Assembly: GCA_010032545.1 (NCBI GenBank)
Contig: RGPT01000018.1
Location: forward strand, 1-33,000
DNA: 33,000 nucleotides
Direction of reading: 5' to 3'
Source of the DNA: Alphaproteobacteria bacterium
GTDB taxonomy: Bacteria; Pseudomonadota; Alphaproteobacteria; Reyranellales; Reyranellaceae
Shown: piece by piece, positions 7,643-15,137 of the stretch
Layout: every line of letters starts with the position of its first letter
Position numbering within the stretch: position 1 is the stretch's first letter
The notes under the pieces: generated by a model
Database searches by the model: none
What the model was told of the DNA's origin: nothing
Seen by the model: the letters and a program-made list of their open reading frames with translations, nothing else
Position numbers and translations under genes: made by a program

Positions 7643-10435
7643 ATGGCCAAGCCTTACGACCATATCCCCGACCGCCGCAGGATCGTCCGCCGCCGCGTGC
7701 TCGAAGAAGCGCTGGCGGCGCTGGTCGAGGATCTGCCTTCGGGCGGCGAGCCGCCCCGGCCTCCGGTGCTGGCGCTGCTGCGCGACGCGCTGACCAAAGG
7801 CCGGGCGGAAATTCGCCGCCGCTTCGAGGAGCCCGGCCCGCTGCGCAACGACGGACCGGCCGTGCTGGCCGCCACCTCCTACCTGATGGACCAGCTCGTC
7901 AGGGTCCTGTTCGACTTTGCCGACCGCTACGCCTATCCCGCCGCCAATCCCAGCACCGCCGAGCGGCTGGGCGTGGTGGCGACGGGCGGCTACGGCCGCG
8001 GCGAGCTGGCGCCGCTCAGCGACCTCGATCTCCTGTTCCTGCGTCCCTACAAGCAGACGCCCAGGGGCGAGCAGATCGTGGAGTTCATGCTCTACCTGAT
8101 GTGGGATCTCGGCCTGAAGGTGGGCCATGCCACCCGCACCGTGGCCGAGAGCCTGCGCTATGCCGAGAACGACCAGACCATCCGCACGGCGCTGCTCGAG
8201 ATGCGCTACCTGTGGGGCGACCGCGAACTGTTCGACGAATTGCTGAGGGGTTTTGCGCAGAAGTTCTACACCGGCGACGGCCGCGACTTCGTCGAGGCCA
8301 AGCTCGCCGAACGCGACCAGCGCCACCAGCGCATGGGCGATTCGCGCTACGTCGTCGAGCCCAACGTCAAGGAGGGCAAGGGCGGCCTGCGCGACCTGCA
8401 CCTGCTGTTCTGGATCGCCAAGTATCTCTATCGCGTGAGCGAGCCCGCCGACCTCGTGGCCAAGGGCGTGCTGACCAAGGAAGAGGCGCGCCTGTTCGAG
8501 CGCGCCGAGCGCTTCCTCACCACGGTGCGCTGCCACGTCCACTATCTGACGGGCCGCGCCGACGACCGCCTGTCGTTCGACCTCCAGCGCGAGATCGCCG
8601 GGCGGCTGGGTTACCAGGACCGTCCCGGCAGCCGCGGCGTCGAGCGTTTCACCAAACACTACTACCTGCATGCCAAGACCGTGGGCGACCTCACGCGCAT
8701 CTTCATCTCCGCCCTCGAGGACAGCCACAAGCGCAAACCCAAGCTCGCCGCCCTCTGGCAAACGCTGCGCCCGCGCCAGCTCGCGGGCTTCAAGCTCGAC
8801 GGCGAGCGCCTGGCCGTCGCATCGCCCGACGCCTTCGCCAACGACCCGGTGGCGATCCTGCGGCTGTTCTATGTCGCCCAGGAAAACGGACTCGACATCC
8901 ATCCGGCAACGCTTCGCCTCATCACCCAGAACATCCGGCTGGTCGATCGTCTGCGCGCCGACCCCGAGGCCAATCGCCTGTTCATGGAGATGATGACGTC
9001 GCGGCACGATCCGGAGACGACGCTCCGGCGCCTCAACGAGGCCGGCGTATTCGGCCGCTTCATACCCGACTTCGGCCGCGTCGTGGCGCAGACGCAGCAC
9101 GACATGTATCACACCTACACTGTCGACGAGCACACGATCCGGGCCATCGGCATCCTGGCGCGGATCGAATCGGGCGAATTGAAGGAAGACCATCCGCTTT
9201 CGGCCGACGTGGTGCACAAGATCCTCTCTCGACCGGTGCTCTATCTGGCGGTGTTGCTGCACGACATCGCCAAGGGCCGCGGTGGCGATCATTCAGCGCT
9301 GGGCGCCGATGTGGCCCTGCAGATCGGGCCGCGTCTTGGCCTCAGCGCCGCCGAGACCGAAACCGTGGCCTGGCTGGTGCGCTATCACCTCGCCATGTCG
9401 GGCACCGCCTTCCAGCGCGACCTGATGGATCCCAAGACCATCGAGAGCTTCGCCGGCCTGGTGCAGTCGCCGGAGCGGCTCCGTCTGCTGCTGGTGCTGA
9501 CGGTCTGCGACATCCGCGCCGTCGGCCCCAACGTGTGGAACGGCTGGAAGGCGGCGCTGCTGCGCCAGCTCTACAGCGCCGCCGAACAGGTGCTGTCCGG
9601 CGGCACGCTGGCCGGCGGTCGTGCCGAACGCATCAAGCAGGTCCAGGCCGACGTGGCCGAGCGCCTGACGGGCTGGAGCGACGCCGAGAAGGACGAACAC
9701 TTCGCCCGCGGCTACGCGCCCTACTGGCTGTCGTTCGACGCCGATTCACTTGCCCGCCAGGCCGGGCTGGTGCGCGGCGCCGAGCGTAACGGCCAGGCGC
9801 TCGCCCTGGAACATCGCGTCGATGCCGGGCGTTCGGTCACCGAGATCACGATCTACACGCTCGATACCCACGGCCTGTTCGCGCGCCTCGCCGGCGCCAT
9901 GGCGGTGAGCGGCGCCAACATCGTCGACGCCAAGATCTTCACGCTGGCCAACGGCATGGCGCTCGACACCTTCTGGATCCAGGACCTCGAGGGCAAGCCG
10001 TTCGACGATCCACAGCGCCTGGCGCGGCTCGCCGCCCGGGTCGAGCTGGCGCTTTCCAACCGCCTCGACATCCAGGGCGAACTCGCCGCCCAGCGCGGCT
10101 CATGGCCGAAGCGCGACCAGGTGTTCACGGTCGAGCCGCGCGTGCTGATCGACAACAACGCTTCCGACACCTTCACCGTGATCGAGGTCAACGGCCGCGA
10201 CCGGCCGGGCTTCCTGCACGTCGTCACGCGCGCGCTGACGCGTCTCAACCTGCAGATCGCCTCGGCCCACATCACGACCTACGGCGAGCGCGCGGTCGAC
10301 GTGTTCTATGTGAAGGACCTGTTCGGCCTCAAGGTCGTTAACCAGGAAAAGCTCAAGCAGGTCGCCGAGGCCGTCGAAAAGTCCATCCGTACCTTCGACG
10401 CGAGATTCGAACCGTTGGCCAAGGCTGCGGAATAA
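7643..10435 (+). CDS. glnD: GlnD bifunctional PII uridylyltransferase / uridylyl-removing enzyme
   Basis: Primary nitrogen sensor that adds UMP to PII proteins when glutamine is low and removes it when glutamine is high. The 930-residue length is normal for alphaproteobacteria. The nucleotidyltransferase motif GGYGRGELAPLSDLDLL is at 115-131. The GlnE/GlnD linker region follows (VKEGKGGLRDLHLL). The HD hydrolase motif LLHDIAKGRGGDHS is near residue 540. Two C-terminal ACT domains sense glutamine, starting near residues 732 (EITIYTLDTHGLFARLAGAM) and 842 (FTVIEVNGRDRPGFLHVV). ATG at 7643 (MAKPYDHIPDRR). It is divergent from the binding-protein gene, with only 42 bases between them, so promoters must overlap. 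All domains are intact. Confidence 0.97.
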   Translation: MAKPYDHIPDRRRIVRRRVLEEALAALVEDLPSGGEPPRPPVLALLRDALTKGRAEIRRRFEEPGPLRNDGPAVLAATSYLMDQLVRVLFDFADRYAYPAANPSTAERLGVVATGGYGRGELAPLSDLDLLFLRPYKQTPRGEQIVEFMLYLMWDLGLKVGHATRTVAESLRYAENDQTIRTALLEMRYLWGDRELFDELLRGFAQKFYTGDGRDFVEAKLAERDQRHQRMGDSRYVVEPNVKEGKGGLRDLHLLFWIAKYLYRVSEPADLVAKGVLTKEEARLFERAERFLTTVRCHVHYLTGRADDRLSFDLQREIAGRLGYQDRPGSRGVERFTKHYYLHAKTVGDLTRIFISALEDSHKRKPKLAALWQTLRPRQLAGFKLDGERLAVASPDAFANDPVAILRLFYVAQENGLDIHPATLRLITQNIRLVDRLRADPEANRLFMEMMTSRHDPETTLRRLNEAGVFGRFIPDFGRVVAQTQHDMYHTYTVDEHTIRAIGILARIESGELKEDHPLSADVVHKILSRPVLYLAVLLHDIAKGRGGDHSALGADVALQIGPRLGLSAAETETVAWLVRYHLAMSGTAFQRDLMDPKTIESFAGLVQSPERLRLLLVLTVCDIRAVGPNVWNGWKAALLRQLYSAAEQVLSGGTLAGGRAERIKQVQADVAERLTGWSDAEKDEHFARGYAPYWLSFDADSLARQAGLVRGAERNGQALALEHRVDAGRSVTEITIYTLDTHGLFARLAGAMAVSGANIVDAKIFTLANGMALDTFWIQDLEGKPFDDPQRLARLAARVELALSNRLDIQGELAAQRGSWPKRDQVFTVEPRVLIDNNASDTFTVIEVNGRDRPGFLHVVTRALTRLNLQIASAHITTYGERAVDVFYVKDLFGLKVVNQEKLKQVAEAVEKSIRTFDARFEPLAKAAE

Positions 10436-10436
10436 T

Positions 10437-10484
10437 CTTCCGTCGTCTCCAGGCGGAGATTACTCCGCCTGGAGACGACGGAAG
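10437..10484. terminator. Perfect 22-bp inverted repeat between convergent genes (probable bidirectional terminator)
   Basis: Bases 10437-10458 are the exact reverse complement of 10463-10484, with a four-base ATTA loop. It begins one base after the glnD stop and ends five bases before the stop of the converging solute-binding gene. Neither side has a T-run, so classical intrinsic termination is uncertain, but the stem is symmetrical and would protect or end both transcripts. Confidence 0.75.
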
Positions 10485-10488
10485 GCCA

Positions 10489-11469
10489 TCACTCCGGCTT
10501 GTAGTTCGCTTCCTTCAGGAGGGCCGTGTTGGTTTCGACTTCCTGCTTGATGTAGGCAGCGAACTCCTTCGGCCCGCGCGCCGTTGGCACAATGCCGAGC
10601 GATGCCGTCCTGGCGAGGAAGGTGGCGTCCTTGGAGACCTCGGCCATGGCGGCGGCGACGCGATCGACGACAGGATCTGGCGTGTCCTTGGGCGCCCACA
10701 GGCCGTACCACGAGCTCGGCGTAAAATCCTTCAGCCCTACCTCGTCGCTGGTCGGGATGTTGGGCGCAAGCTGCGTACGCTGCCTGGACGTGACGAACAG
10801 GCCGCGCGCCTTGCCCGACGTGGCAAGCGGCAGCAGCGCGGTCCAGGGGTCCATGAAGAGCTGCACGCTGCCGCTCAGGAGGTCGGCATTGGCTGGCGCC
10901 GTGCCCTTGTAGAGGATGGTGTCGAGCGGCAGCTTGGTCTTCTTCAGGAACTCGAGCGTCGCAATGTGCCCGGCCGATCCCCCGGACGAGAGCGCGAAGA
11001 AGAACTTCTTCGGGTCCTTGGCGATGGCGTCCATCGTGCTGGCATAGTCGGTGCCCGGCACATTGAGGTTGGCGAGCAGCACCAGCGGCGCTTCGCCGGC
11101 CTGGGCGATGGCGCGGAAGTCGGTCTGCGGCTCGTAGGGACAGGATGGCAGGATGGTCTTGCCAAGCACGAACAGGCTGGCGTTGAACAGCAGCGTATAG
11201 CCGTCGGGATCGGACCGCCGCACAACCTCGGAGCCCGTCGTCCCGGAAGCGCCGCCGATGTTCTGGACCACGATCGGCTGCCCGAGTTTCTGCGACAGAA
11301 ACTCCGAAGTGATGCGCCCGAGCCCGTCGGTGCCGCCACCCGGCGGATAAGGCACGATCACCTTCAGCGGCTTGTTGGGATAGGCACCCTGTCCAAAAGC
11401 CGGTCCGATCGCAGGTGCCGCCAGCACGGTTGTGCCGGCAGCGACCAGAAGCTTTCTTCTCCGGATCAT
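10489..11469 (-). CDS. Bug/TctC-family tripartite tricarboxylate transporter solute-binding protein
   Basis: 326-residue periplasmic solute receptor of the Bug (TctC) family. The start MIRRRKLLVAAGTTVLAAPAIG is a twin-arginine-like or Sec signal with likely cleavage after AFG. The mature protein begins YPNKPLKVIVPYPPGGGTD and carries VVQNIGGASGTTG and DPDGYTLLF, the usual family signatures. These proteins bind carboxylates or small acids and deliver them to TctA/TctB membrane subunits; neither is nearby, so it is an orphan receptor, as is common in this family. The start codon overlaps the stop of the upstream small secreted protein (ATGA), which implies translational coupling. The stop faces glnD across a strong hairpin. 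The ligand is unknown. Confidence 0.92.
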   Translation of the reverse strand: MIRRRKLLVAAGTTVLAAPAIGPAFGQGAYPNKPLKVIVPYPPGGGTDGLGRITSEFLSQKLGQPIVVQNIGGASGTTGSEVVRRSDPDGYTLLFNASLFVLGKTILPSCPYEPQTDFRAIAQAGEAPLVLLANLNVPGTDYASTMDAIAKDPKKFFFALSSGGSAGHIATLEFLKKTKLPLDTILYKGTAPANADLLSGSVQLFMDPWTALLPLATSGKARGLFVTSRQRTQLAPNIPTSDEVGLKDFTPSSWYGLWAPKDTPDPVVDRVAAAMAEVSKDATFLARTASLGIVPTARGPKEFAAYIKQEVETNTALLKEANYKPE

Positions 11470-11873
11470 GGCTGCACCGAAACCGACGAGGTGCAGGCCT
11501 TGCCGCCCGAAGCTTCACAGATCGTACGCAGCACGCGGCGCGACTTGACGTCACCACAGGCAGCACCAAGGGCCGCCGAAGTATCGAGATGCTGTTTCAA
11601 GACCGCCGTCCCTCCTGGGGCAATGGGGTAAAGTACGCCTTCACGATAGGCCGACTTGAGTTCGACGATGCGTTCCTGGCCATTGCCCAGCGCCACCGCG
11701 ACATCGACCTGAAGATAGTCGATGGTCTCCGCCGACTTGTTCTCCACGACCATGCTCGGCACGCAGTTGCCGAAGATCATGGCATCCACGCCGCGTTTGA
11801 CATCGATGCCATTCGCCGCGTGCGCCGAAAAACCAGCAAAAATCAGACCAACCGCAATGAGACGAACGTCCAT
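11466..11873 (-). CDS. Small secreted protein of unknown function, four cysteines
   Basis: 135 residues from the ATG at 11873, which has GAGGGAG seven bases upstream; the frame is open to a GTG at 11900, but that lacks a good ribosome site. MDVRLIAVGLIFAGFSAHA is a signal peptide, so the protein is probably periplasmic. The mature part has four cysteines (GNC, AACGD, TICE, KACTS), which could form two disulfides, and a central beta-rich stretch (ETIDYLQVDVAVALGNGQERIVELKSAY, residues about 50-77) resembling small immunoglobulin-like or pilus-chaperone-like strands. I do not recognise a family. It lies between the PPSR gene (stop about 27 bases upstream of this start) and the Bug protein gene, whose start it overlaps, suggesting a shared transcript. 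Confidence 0.72.
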   Translation of the reverse strand: MDVRLIAVGLIFAGFSAHAANGIDVKRGVDAMIFGNCVPSMVVENKSAETIDYLQVDVAVALGNGQERIVELKSAYREGVLYPIAPGGTAVLKQHLDTSAALGAACGDVKSRRVLRTICEASGGKACTSSVSVQP

Positions 11874-11900
11874 GATCCGCTCCCTCGTTGTGCCGACCAC

Positions 11901-12788
11901 CTAACTCGTTTGCAGTCTCTGTTCGCGGCGCGTCGCCAGCATCTGCAGGATTGCCGCCGCAGTTTCCTCGATCGACCGCCGCGTGACATCGATCGTCACC
12001 CACTTGCGCCGCGCATAGAGGCGGCGGGCATCCTGGATCTCGCGCTGCACCTGTTCCATGTCGGTGTATTCGGTTTCGGTTTCCTGCTGCAGCAGGCGCA
12101 GACGGTTTACCCGGATCTGCACCAGCCGCTCGGGATCGGTAATCAGCCCCACGATCAGAGGGCGCTTGGCGTCCTCGAGTTCCTGCGGTGGCGGCACCTC
12201 CGGCACCAGTGGCACATTGGCCGCCCGCACGCCGCGGTTGGCGAGATAGACGCAGGTTGGGGTCTTGGACGTCCGCGACGGTCCGACCAGGATGACGTCG
12301 GCGTCCTCCAGATCGTGCGTCGATTGACCGTCGTCGTGCGCCAGCGTGAAATGCATGGCGTCGATGCGATCGAAATAGCCTTCGTCGAGCTGATGCTGGC
12401 GGCCCGGCCATTGCTCGCTCTTGGAATGAAAATGGACGGCAAGCACGCTCATCGCCTGGTCGAGAACGCCGACGCAGGGAAGCTGCAGCCGCCGGCAGTG
12501 ATCGCGCACGAGATCGCGCAGATCCTGGTCGACCAGCGTATAAAGGACGGGACCTCGGTCGCGTTCGACCGCCTGTACGACCTTTTCCATCTGCCCCCGC
12601 GTGCGCACCAGGGACCAGACATGCTCCTGAACGAAGATGCCCTCGTACTGAACCAGGCAGGCGCGCGCGACGCTGGACACCGTTTCACCGGTGGAGTCGG
12701 ACACGAGATGAACGTGAAAATTACGGTTTGCCACGGTGTGTTTTACCCCACAGTCCGGCCGGGAGAAACGCGGGATTGGCGCAGACAT
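11901..12788 (-). CDS. PPSR-type bifunctional kinase/phosphorylase (DUF299), PPDK or PEP-synthase regulator
   Basis: Regulatory Ser/Thr kinase and Pi-dependent phosphorylase that inactivates and reactivates pyruvate phosphate dikinase or PEP synthase. Conserved elements: FHVHLVSDSTGET (24-36), PGRQHQLDEGYFDRIDA, the nucleotide-binding GPSRTSKT (169-176), IYLANRG-like VYLANRGVRAANVPLVPEV and VTIDVTRRSIEETAAAIL. The ATG at 12788 has no clear ribosome site; a GTG at 12734 would give the family-typical short N-terminus (VANRNFHVHL), so the real start may be there. It is divergent from hemE across the proposed origin. The orthologous pair hemE/DUF299 flanks the origin in Caulobacter and Rickettsia (recalled knowledge). 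Whether the target is PPDK or PPS cannot be told here. Confidence 0.92.
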   Translation of the reverse strand: MSAPIPRFSRPDCGVKHTVANRNFHVHLVSDSTGETVSSVARACLVQYEGIFVQEHVWSLVRTRGQMEKVVQAVERDRGPVLYTLVDQDLRDLVRDHCRRLQLPCVGVLDQAMSVLAVHFHSKSEQWPGRQHQLDEGYFDRIDAMHFTLAHDDGQSTHDLEDADVILVGPSRTSKTPTCVYLANRGVRAANVPLVPEVPPPQELEDAKRPLIVGLITDPERLVQIRVNRLRLLQQETETEYTDMEQVQREIQDARRLYARRKWVTIDVTRRSIEETAAAILQMLATRREQRLQTS

Positions 12789-12980
12789 CGCGGGGACAGA
12801 TGGCGGGCTCCGCCCAAACCGGCCGATTCAGGACCCGACTCGCCTTTGCCCTCCAACTATTCGTCCCTTGCGGACAACTTGGGAGGAATGACCTGCGAAT
12901 CGGGAATCAGCCCGACCAACCAGCCGAAACCGGCCCTGGCCGGTCCACAGCCCCCTGGGGAGAAGAGTCCAATAGGGCGC

Positions 12981-13022
12981 ATCCCCACATGCCACAGGCC
13001 CTACTACTGCTACTACCTATTA
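12981..13022 (+). other. DnaA-box pair plus DnaA-trio (basal unwinding element) within oriC
   Basis: ATCCCCACA and the overlapping CATGCCACA are followed by GGCC and then CTA-CTA-CTG-CTA-CTA (13001-13015), one C, and CTA-TTA (13017-13022). On the complementary strand this reads 3'-GAT repeats, matching the DnaA-trio consensus 3'-[G/A]A[T/A] in six of seven triplets. DnaA is known to form a filament on such trios to open the duplex. Confidence 0.7.
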
Positions 13023-13034
13023 AGATTAGAGTAA
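13020..13034. promoter_or_regulatory. CtrA-like box (TTAA-N7-GTAA)
   Basis: TTAA at 13020-13023 and GTAA at 13031-13034 are spaced by seven bases, 7 of 8 matches to the CtrA consensus TTAA-N7-TTAA. It lies in the AT-rich end of the proposed origin and about 23 bases before the hemE start. CtrA blocks initiation at such sites in Caulobacter; here the function is inferred. Confidence 0.4.
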
Positions 13035-13056
13035 GAGGAAGCATGAGGGACAAGAG

Positions 13057-14109
13057 TTGAGCCGCGTGGAAGCACCGGGAAAGTTTCTGCAGACATTGGC
13101 CGGAACGCGCTTTCCGACGCCACCGGTCTGGTTGATGCGACAGGCCGGGCGATATATGCCGGAGTATCGCGCCGTTCGCGCGACGACAAAATCCTTCCTC
13201 GAATTCTGCTACACGCCGGACAAGGCGGTCGAGGTGACGCTGCAGCCGATCCGCCGGTTCGGGCTCGATGCCGCGATCATCTTTTCGGACATCCTCGTCG
13301 TACCCGACGCGCTCGGCCAAAAGGTCTGGTTCGAGGAGGGCGAGGGTCCGAAACTCGAGGCGCTGACCGACCCCTCACAATTCGGACGCCTCTCCCGCGC
13401 CCGCATCTCCGACCATCTGGCGCCGGTATACGAGGCAATCCGGCAGACCCGTGCAGCGCTGCCACGGGAAACCGCACTGCTGGGTTTTGCCGGCGCACCG
13501 TTCACGCTCGCCTGCTACATGATCGAGGGCAGCGGCAGCAAGGACTTCGCCAAGGTAAAGTTGTGGGCCTACAAGCATCCCGAATCTTTCAGGCTGCTCA
13601 TCGATCTCCTGGTCGAGGCCGTGGTCGACCATCTGGCCTACCAGGTCGAGGCCGGCGTCGATGCGGTGCAGCTCTTCGATTCGTGGGCGGGCGTTCTGCC
13701 CGAGGAGCAACTTTTTCATTGGTCGCTCGATCCGATGGTGCGCATCGCCAAGGGATTGCGTGAGCGTCATCCCGGGATTCCCGTCATCGCCTTTCCGCGC
13801 GCCGTCGGGCCGGCGATGCTGATGTATCGCCGCCCGGATACTTTTTCCGCCCTGTCGATCGACACCGGCGTCGGCGCACATTGGGCCGCCAAGGAATTGC
13901 AGCCGCACATCTGCCTGCAAGGCAACCTCGATCCGATCATGCTGGTGGCCGGCGGCACGGCAATGGAACGCGAGGCGACGCGCATCCTCGACAAGCTTGG
14001 CCACGGGTCGTTCGTGTTCAACCTCGGGCATGGCGTGGTGCCGCAGACGCCCCCCGACAATGTCGCGCGCCTGGTCGAGATCGTCCGAAGCTGGAAGCCC
14101 GGCGCATGA
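13057..14109 (+). CDS. hemE: HemE uroporphyrinogen III decarboxylase
   Basis: Cytoplasmic enzyme that removes four carboxyl groups from uroporphyrinogen III to give coproporphyrinogen III in haem synthesis. 350 residues, normal length. The substrate-binding signature PPVWLMRQAGRYMPEYR is near the N-terminus; IIFSDILVVPDALG carries the conserved active-site aspartate; GFAGAPFTLACYMIEG and FNLGHGVVPQTPPDNV complete the family pattern. The start is a TTG at 13057 preceded by GAGGGA at 13045-13050. An ATG at 13043 is in another frame and stops after five codons. It begins directly at the edge of the proposed oriC and overlaps hemH by four bases (ATGA). Control by CtrA/DnaA is plausible from position only. 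Confidence 0.96.
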   Translation: MSRVEAPGKFLQTLAGTRFPTPPVWLMRQAGRYMPEYRAVRATTKSFLEFCYTPDKAVEVTLQPIRRFGLDAAIIFSDILVVPDALGQKVWFEEGEGPKLEALTDPSQFGRLSRARISDHLAPVYEAIRQTRAALPRETALLGFAGAPFTLACYMIEGSGSKDFAKVKLWAYKHPESFRLLIDLLVEAVVDHLAYQVEAGVDAVQLFDSWAGVLPEEQLFHWSLDPMVRIAKGLRERHPGIPVIAFPRAVGPAMLMYRRPDTFSALSIDTGVGAHWAAKELQPHICLQGNLDPIMLVAGGTAMEREATRILDKLGHGSFVFNLGHGVVPQTPPDNVARLVEIVRSWKPGA

Positions 14110-15137
14110 AAGTTGCCATCATCCTGTTCAATCTCGGCGGCCCCGATTCGCCCGAGGCGGTGCAGCCCTTCCTGAAAAACCTTTTCAGCGATCCGGCGAT
14201 CATCTCGCTGCCGTCGTTCCTGCGCCTGCCGTTGGCCAGCTTCATCTCCAGTCGGCGCGCGCCCAAGGCCAAGAAGATCTACGACCAGATCGGCGGCAGC
14301 TCGCCCATCCTCGGCCAGACCGAAGCCCAGGCCCGTGCGTTGGAGGAGGCGCTCGGCGGCGGGCACGAATGGCGCGGCTATGTGTGCATGCGCTACTGGC
14401 ACCCGATGACCGAGGCGGTGGTGCGCTCGGTGAAGAAGTTTGGCCCCGACCGCATCGTGCTGCTGCCGCTCTATCCGCAGTTCTCGACCACCACGACCGG
14501 CTCCTCGATCAAGACCTGGAAGGCGGCCGTGGCGGCGGCGAAGCTCGTGGTCCCGACGCAGGCCGTGTGCTGCTATCCCGACGAGCCGGGCTTTGTCGCG
14601 GCATCGGTCGATCTTCTGAAGCAGGGGCTCGCTGAAGCGGGCGACAGGCCGGTCCGCGTGCTGTTCTCGGCCCATGGCCTGCCGGAAAAGATCATCCAGC
14701 GCGGCGATCCCTATCAGGTCCAGGTCGAGCGCACGGCCAAGGCGATCGCCGACCGGATAGGCGGGCTCGACTGGTCGGTGTGCTACCAGAGCCGGGTGGG
14801 CCCGCTGAAATGGATCGGACCGTCGACCGACACCGAGGTCAAGCGTGCCGGCCAGGACGGCAAGGCCATCGTGCTCTATCCGCTGGCCTTCGTGTCGGAG
14901 CATTCCGAGACCCTGGTCGAGCTCGACATCGACTATCGCCGCGTTGCCGGGGAGTGCGGGGTGCCGGCCTACATCAGGGTGCCGACGGTGGGTACCCATC
15001 CGCTGTTCATCGCGGGCCTCGCCGATCGCGTGCGCGCGGTCCTCGCCGAGCCCAAAGTCGCCGTCTGCCATGGCGCGACGGCCATGCCGTGCGGCCAGCA
15101 GCACCGCGGCTGCCCCCTCGTCTCCGGAGCGGTGTGA
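14106..15137 (+). CDS. hemH: HemH ferrochelatase with Cys-rich C-terminal tail
   Basis: Inserts Fe2+ into protoporphyrin IX, the last step of haem synthesis. 343 residues. The catalytic histidine is in SAHGLP (H190) and the conserved acidic pocket residue in VSEHSETL (E268). The N-terminus MKVAIILFNLGGPDSPEAV and the PLYPQFSTTTTGSS segment are typical. The tail carries C321, C329 and C336 (C-x7-C-x6-C), and a Cys pair is at C155/C156; together these could hold a [2Fe-2S] cluster, as reported for some bacterial ferrochelatases including Caulobacter, but the ligands are not proven here. ATG at 14106 overlaps the hemE stop; the stop overlaps the hemJ start by one base, so translation is probably coupled. 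Confidence 0.96.
   Translation: MKVAIILFNLGGPDSPEAVQPFLKNLFSDPAIISLPSFLRLPLASFISSRRAPKAKKIYDQIGGSSPILGQTEAQARALEEALGGGHEWRGYVCMRYWHPMTEAVVRSVKKFGPDRIVLLPLYPQFSTTTTGSSIKTWKAAVAAAKLVVPTQAVCCYPDEPGFVAASVDLLKQGLAEAGDRPVRVLFSAHGLPEKIIQRGDPYQVQVERTAKAIADRIGGLDWSVCYQSRVGPLKWIGPSTDTEVKRAGQDGKAIVLYPLAFVSEHSETLVELDIDYRRVAGECGVPAYIRVPTVGTHPLFIAGLADRVRAVLAEPKVAVCHGATAMPCGQQHRGCPLVSGAV

Larger units (their letters stand above)
12735..13056. other. Putative chromosomal replication origin (oriC) between the PPSR gene and hemE
   Basis: About 320 bases without a convincing gene, in the position known to hold the origin in Caulobacter. DnaA-box-like sequences (against TTATCCACA): TACCCCACA 12744-12752, TGCGGACAA 12869-12877 (minus strand, 7/9), CGGTCCACA 12941-12949, ATCCCCACA 12981-12989 and CATGCCACA 12988-12996. 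The last is followed by GGCC and then a CTA-triplet track (13001-13022) running into an AT-rich stretch, the layout of the bacterial basal unwinding system. Five GANTC sites lie at 12825, 12837, 12897, 12904 and 12965. No single DnaA box is a perfect consensus. ParA/parS lies 11-12 kb away, and most left-hand genes run leftwards and the first right-hand genes rightwards, away from this point. Functional status is inferred. Confidence 0.75.

Noticed and set aside
7604-9292. 562-codon open frame on the minus strand opposite glnD
   Set aside because: Antisense to an intact GlnD; low-complexity Arg/Gly/Ala/His composition typical of reverse-frame shadows in GC-rich DNA.
10437-10484. Inverted repeat as a terminal repeat of an insertion sequence
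   Set aside because: Arms are adjacent with a four-base loop and enclose no gene; no target duplication.
12790-13060. Short plus-strand frame in the intergenic region as a gene
   Set aside because: No ribosome site, Arg/Gly/Gln-rich content, and the region better fits an origin.
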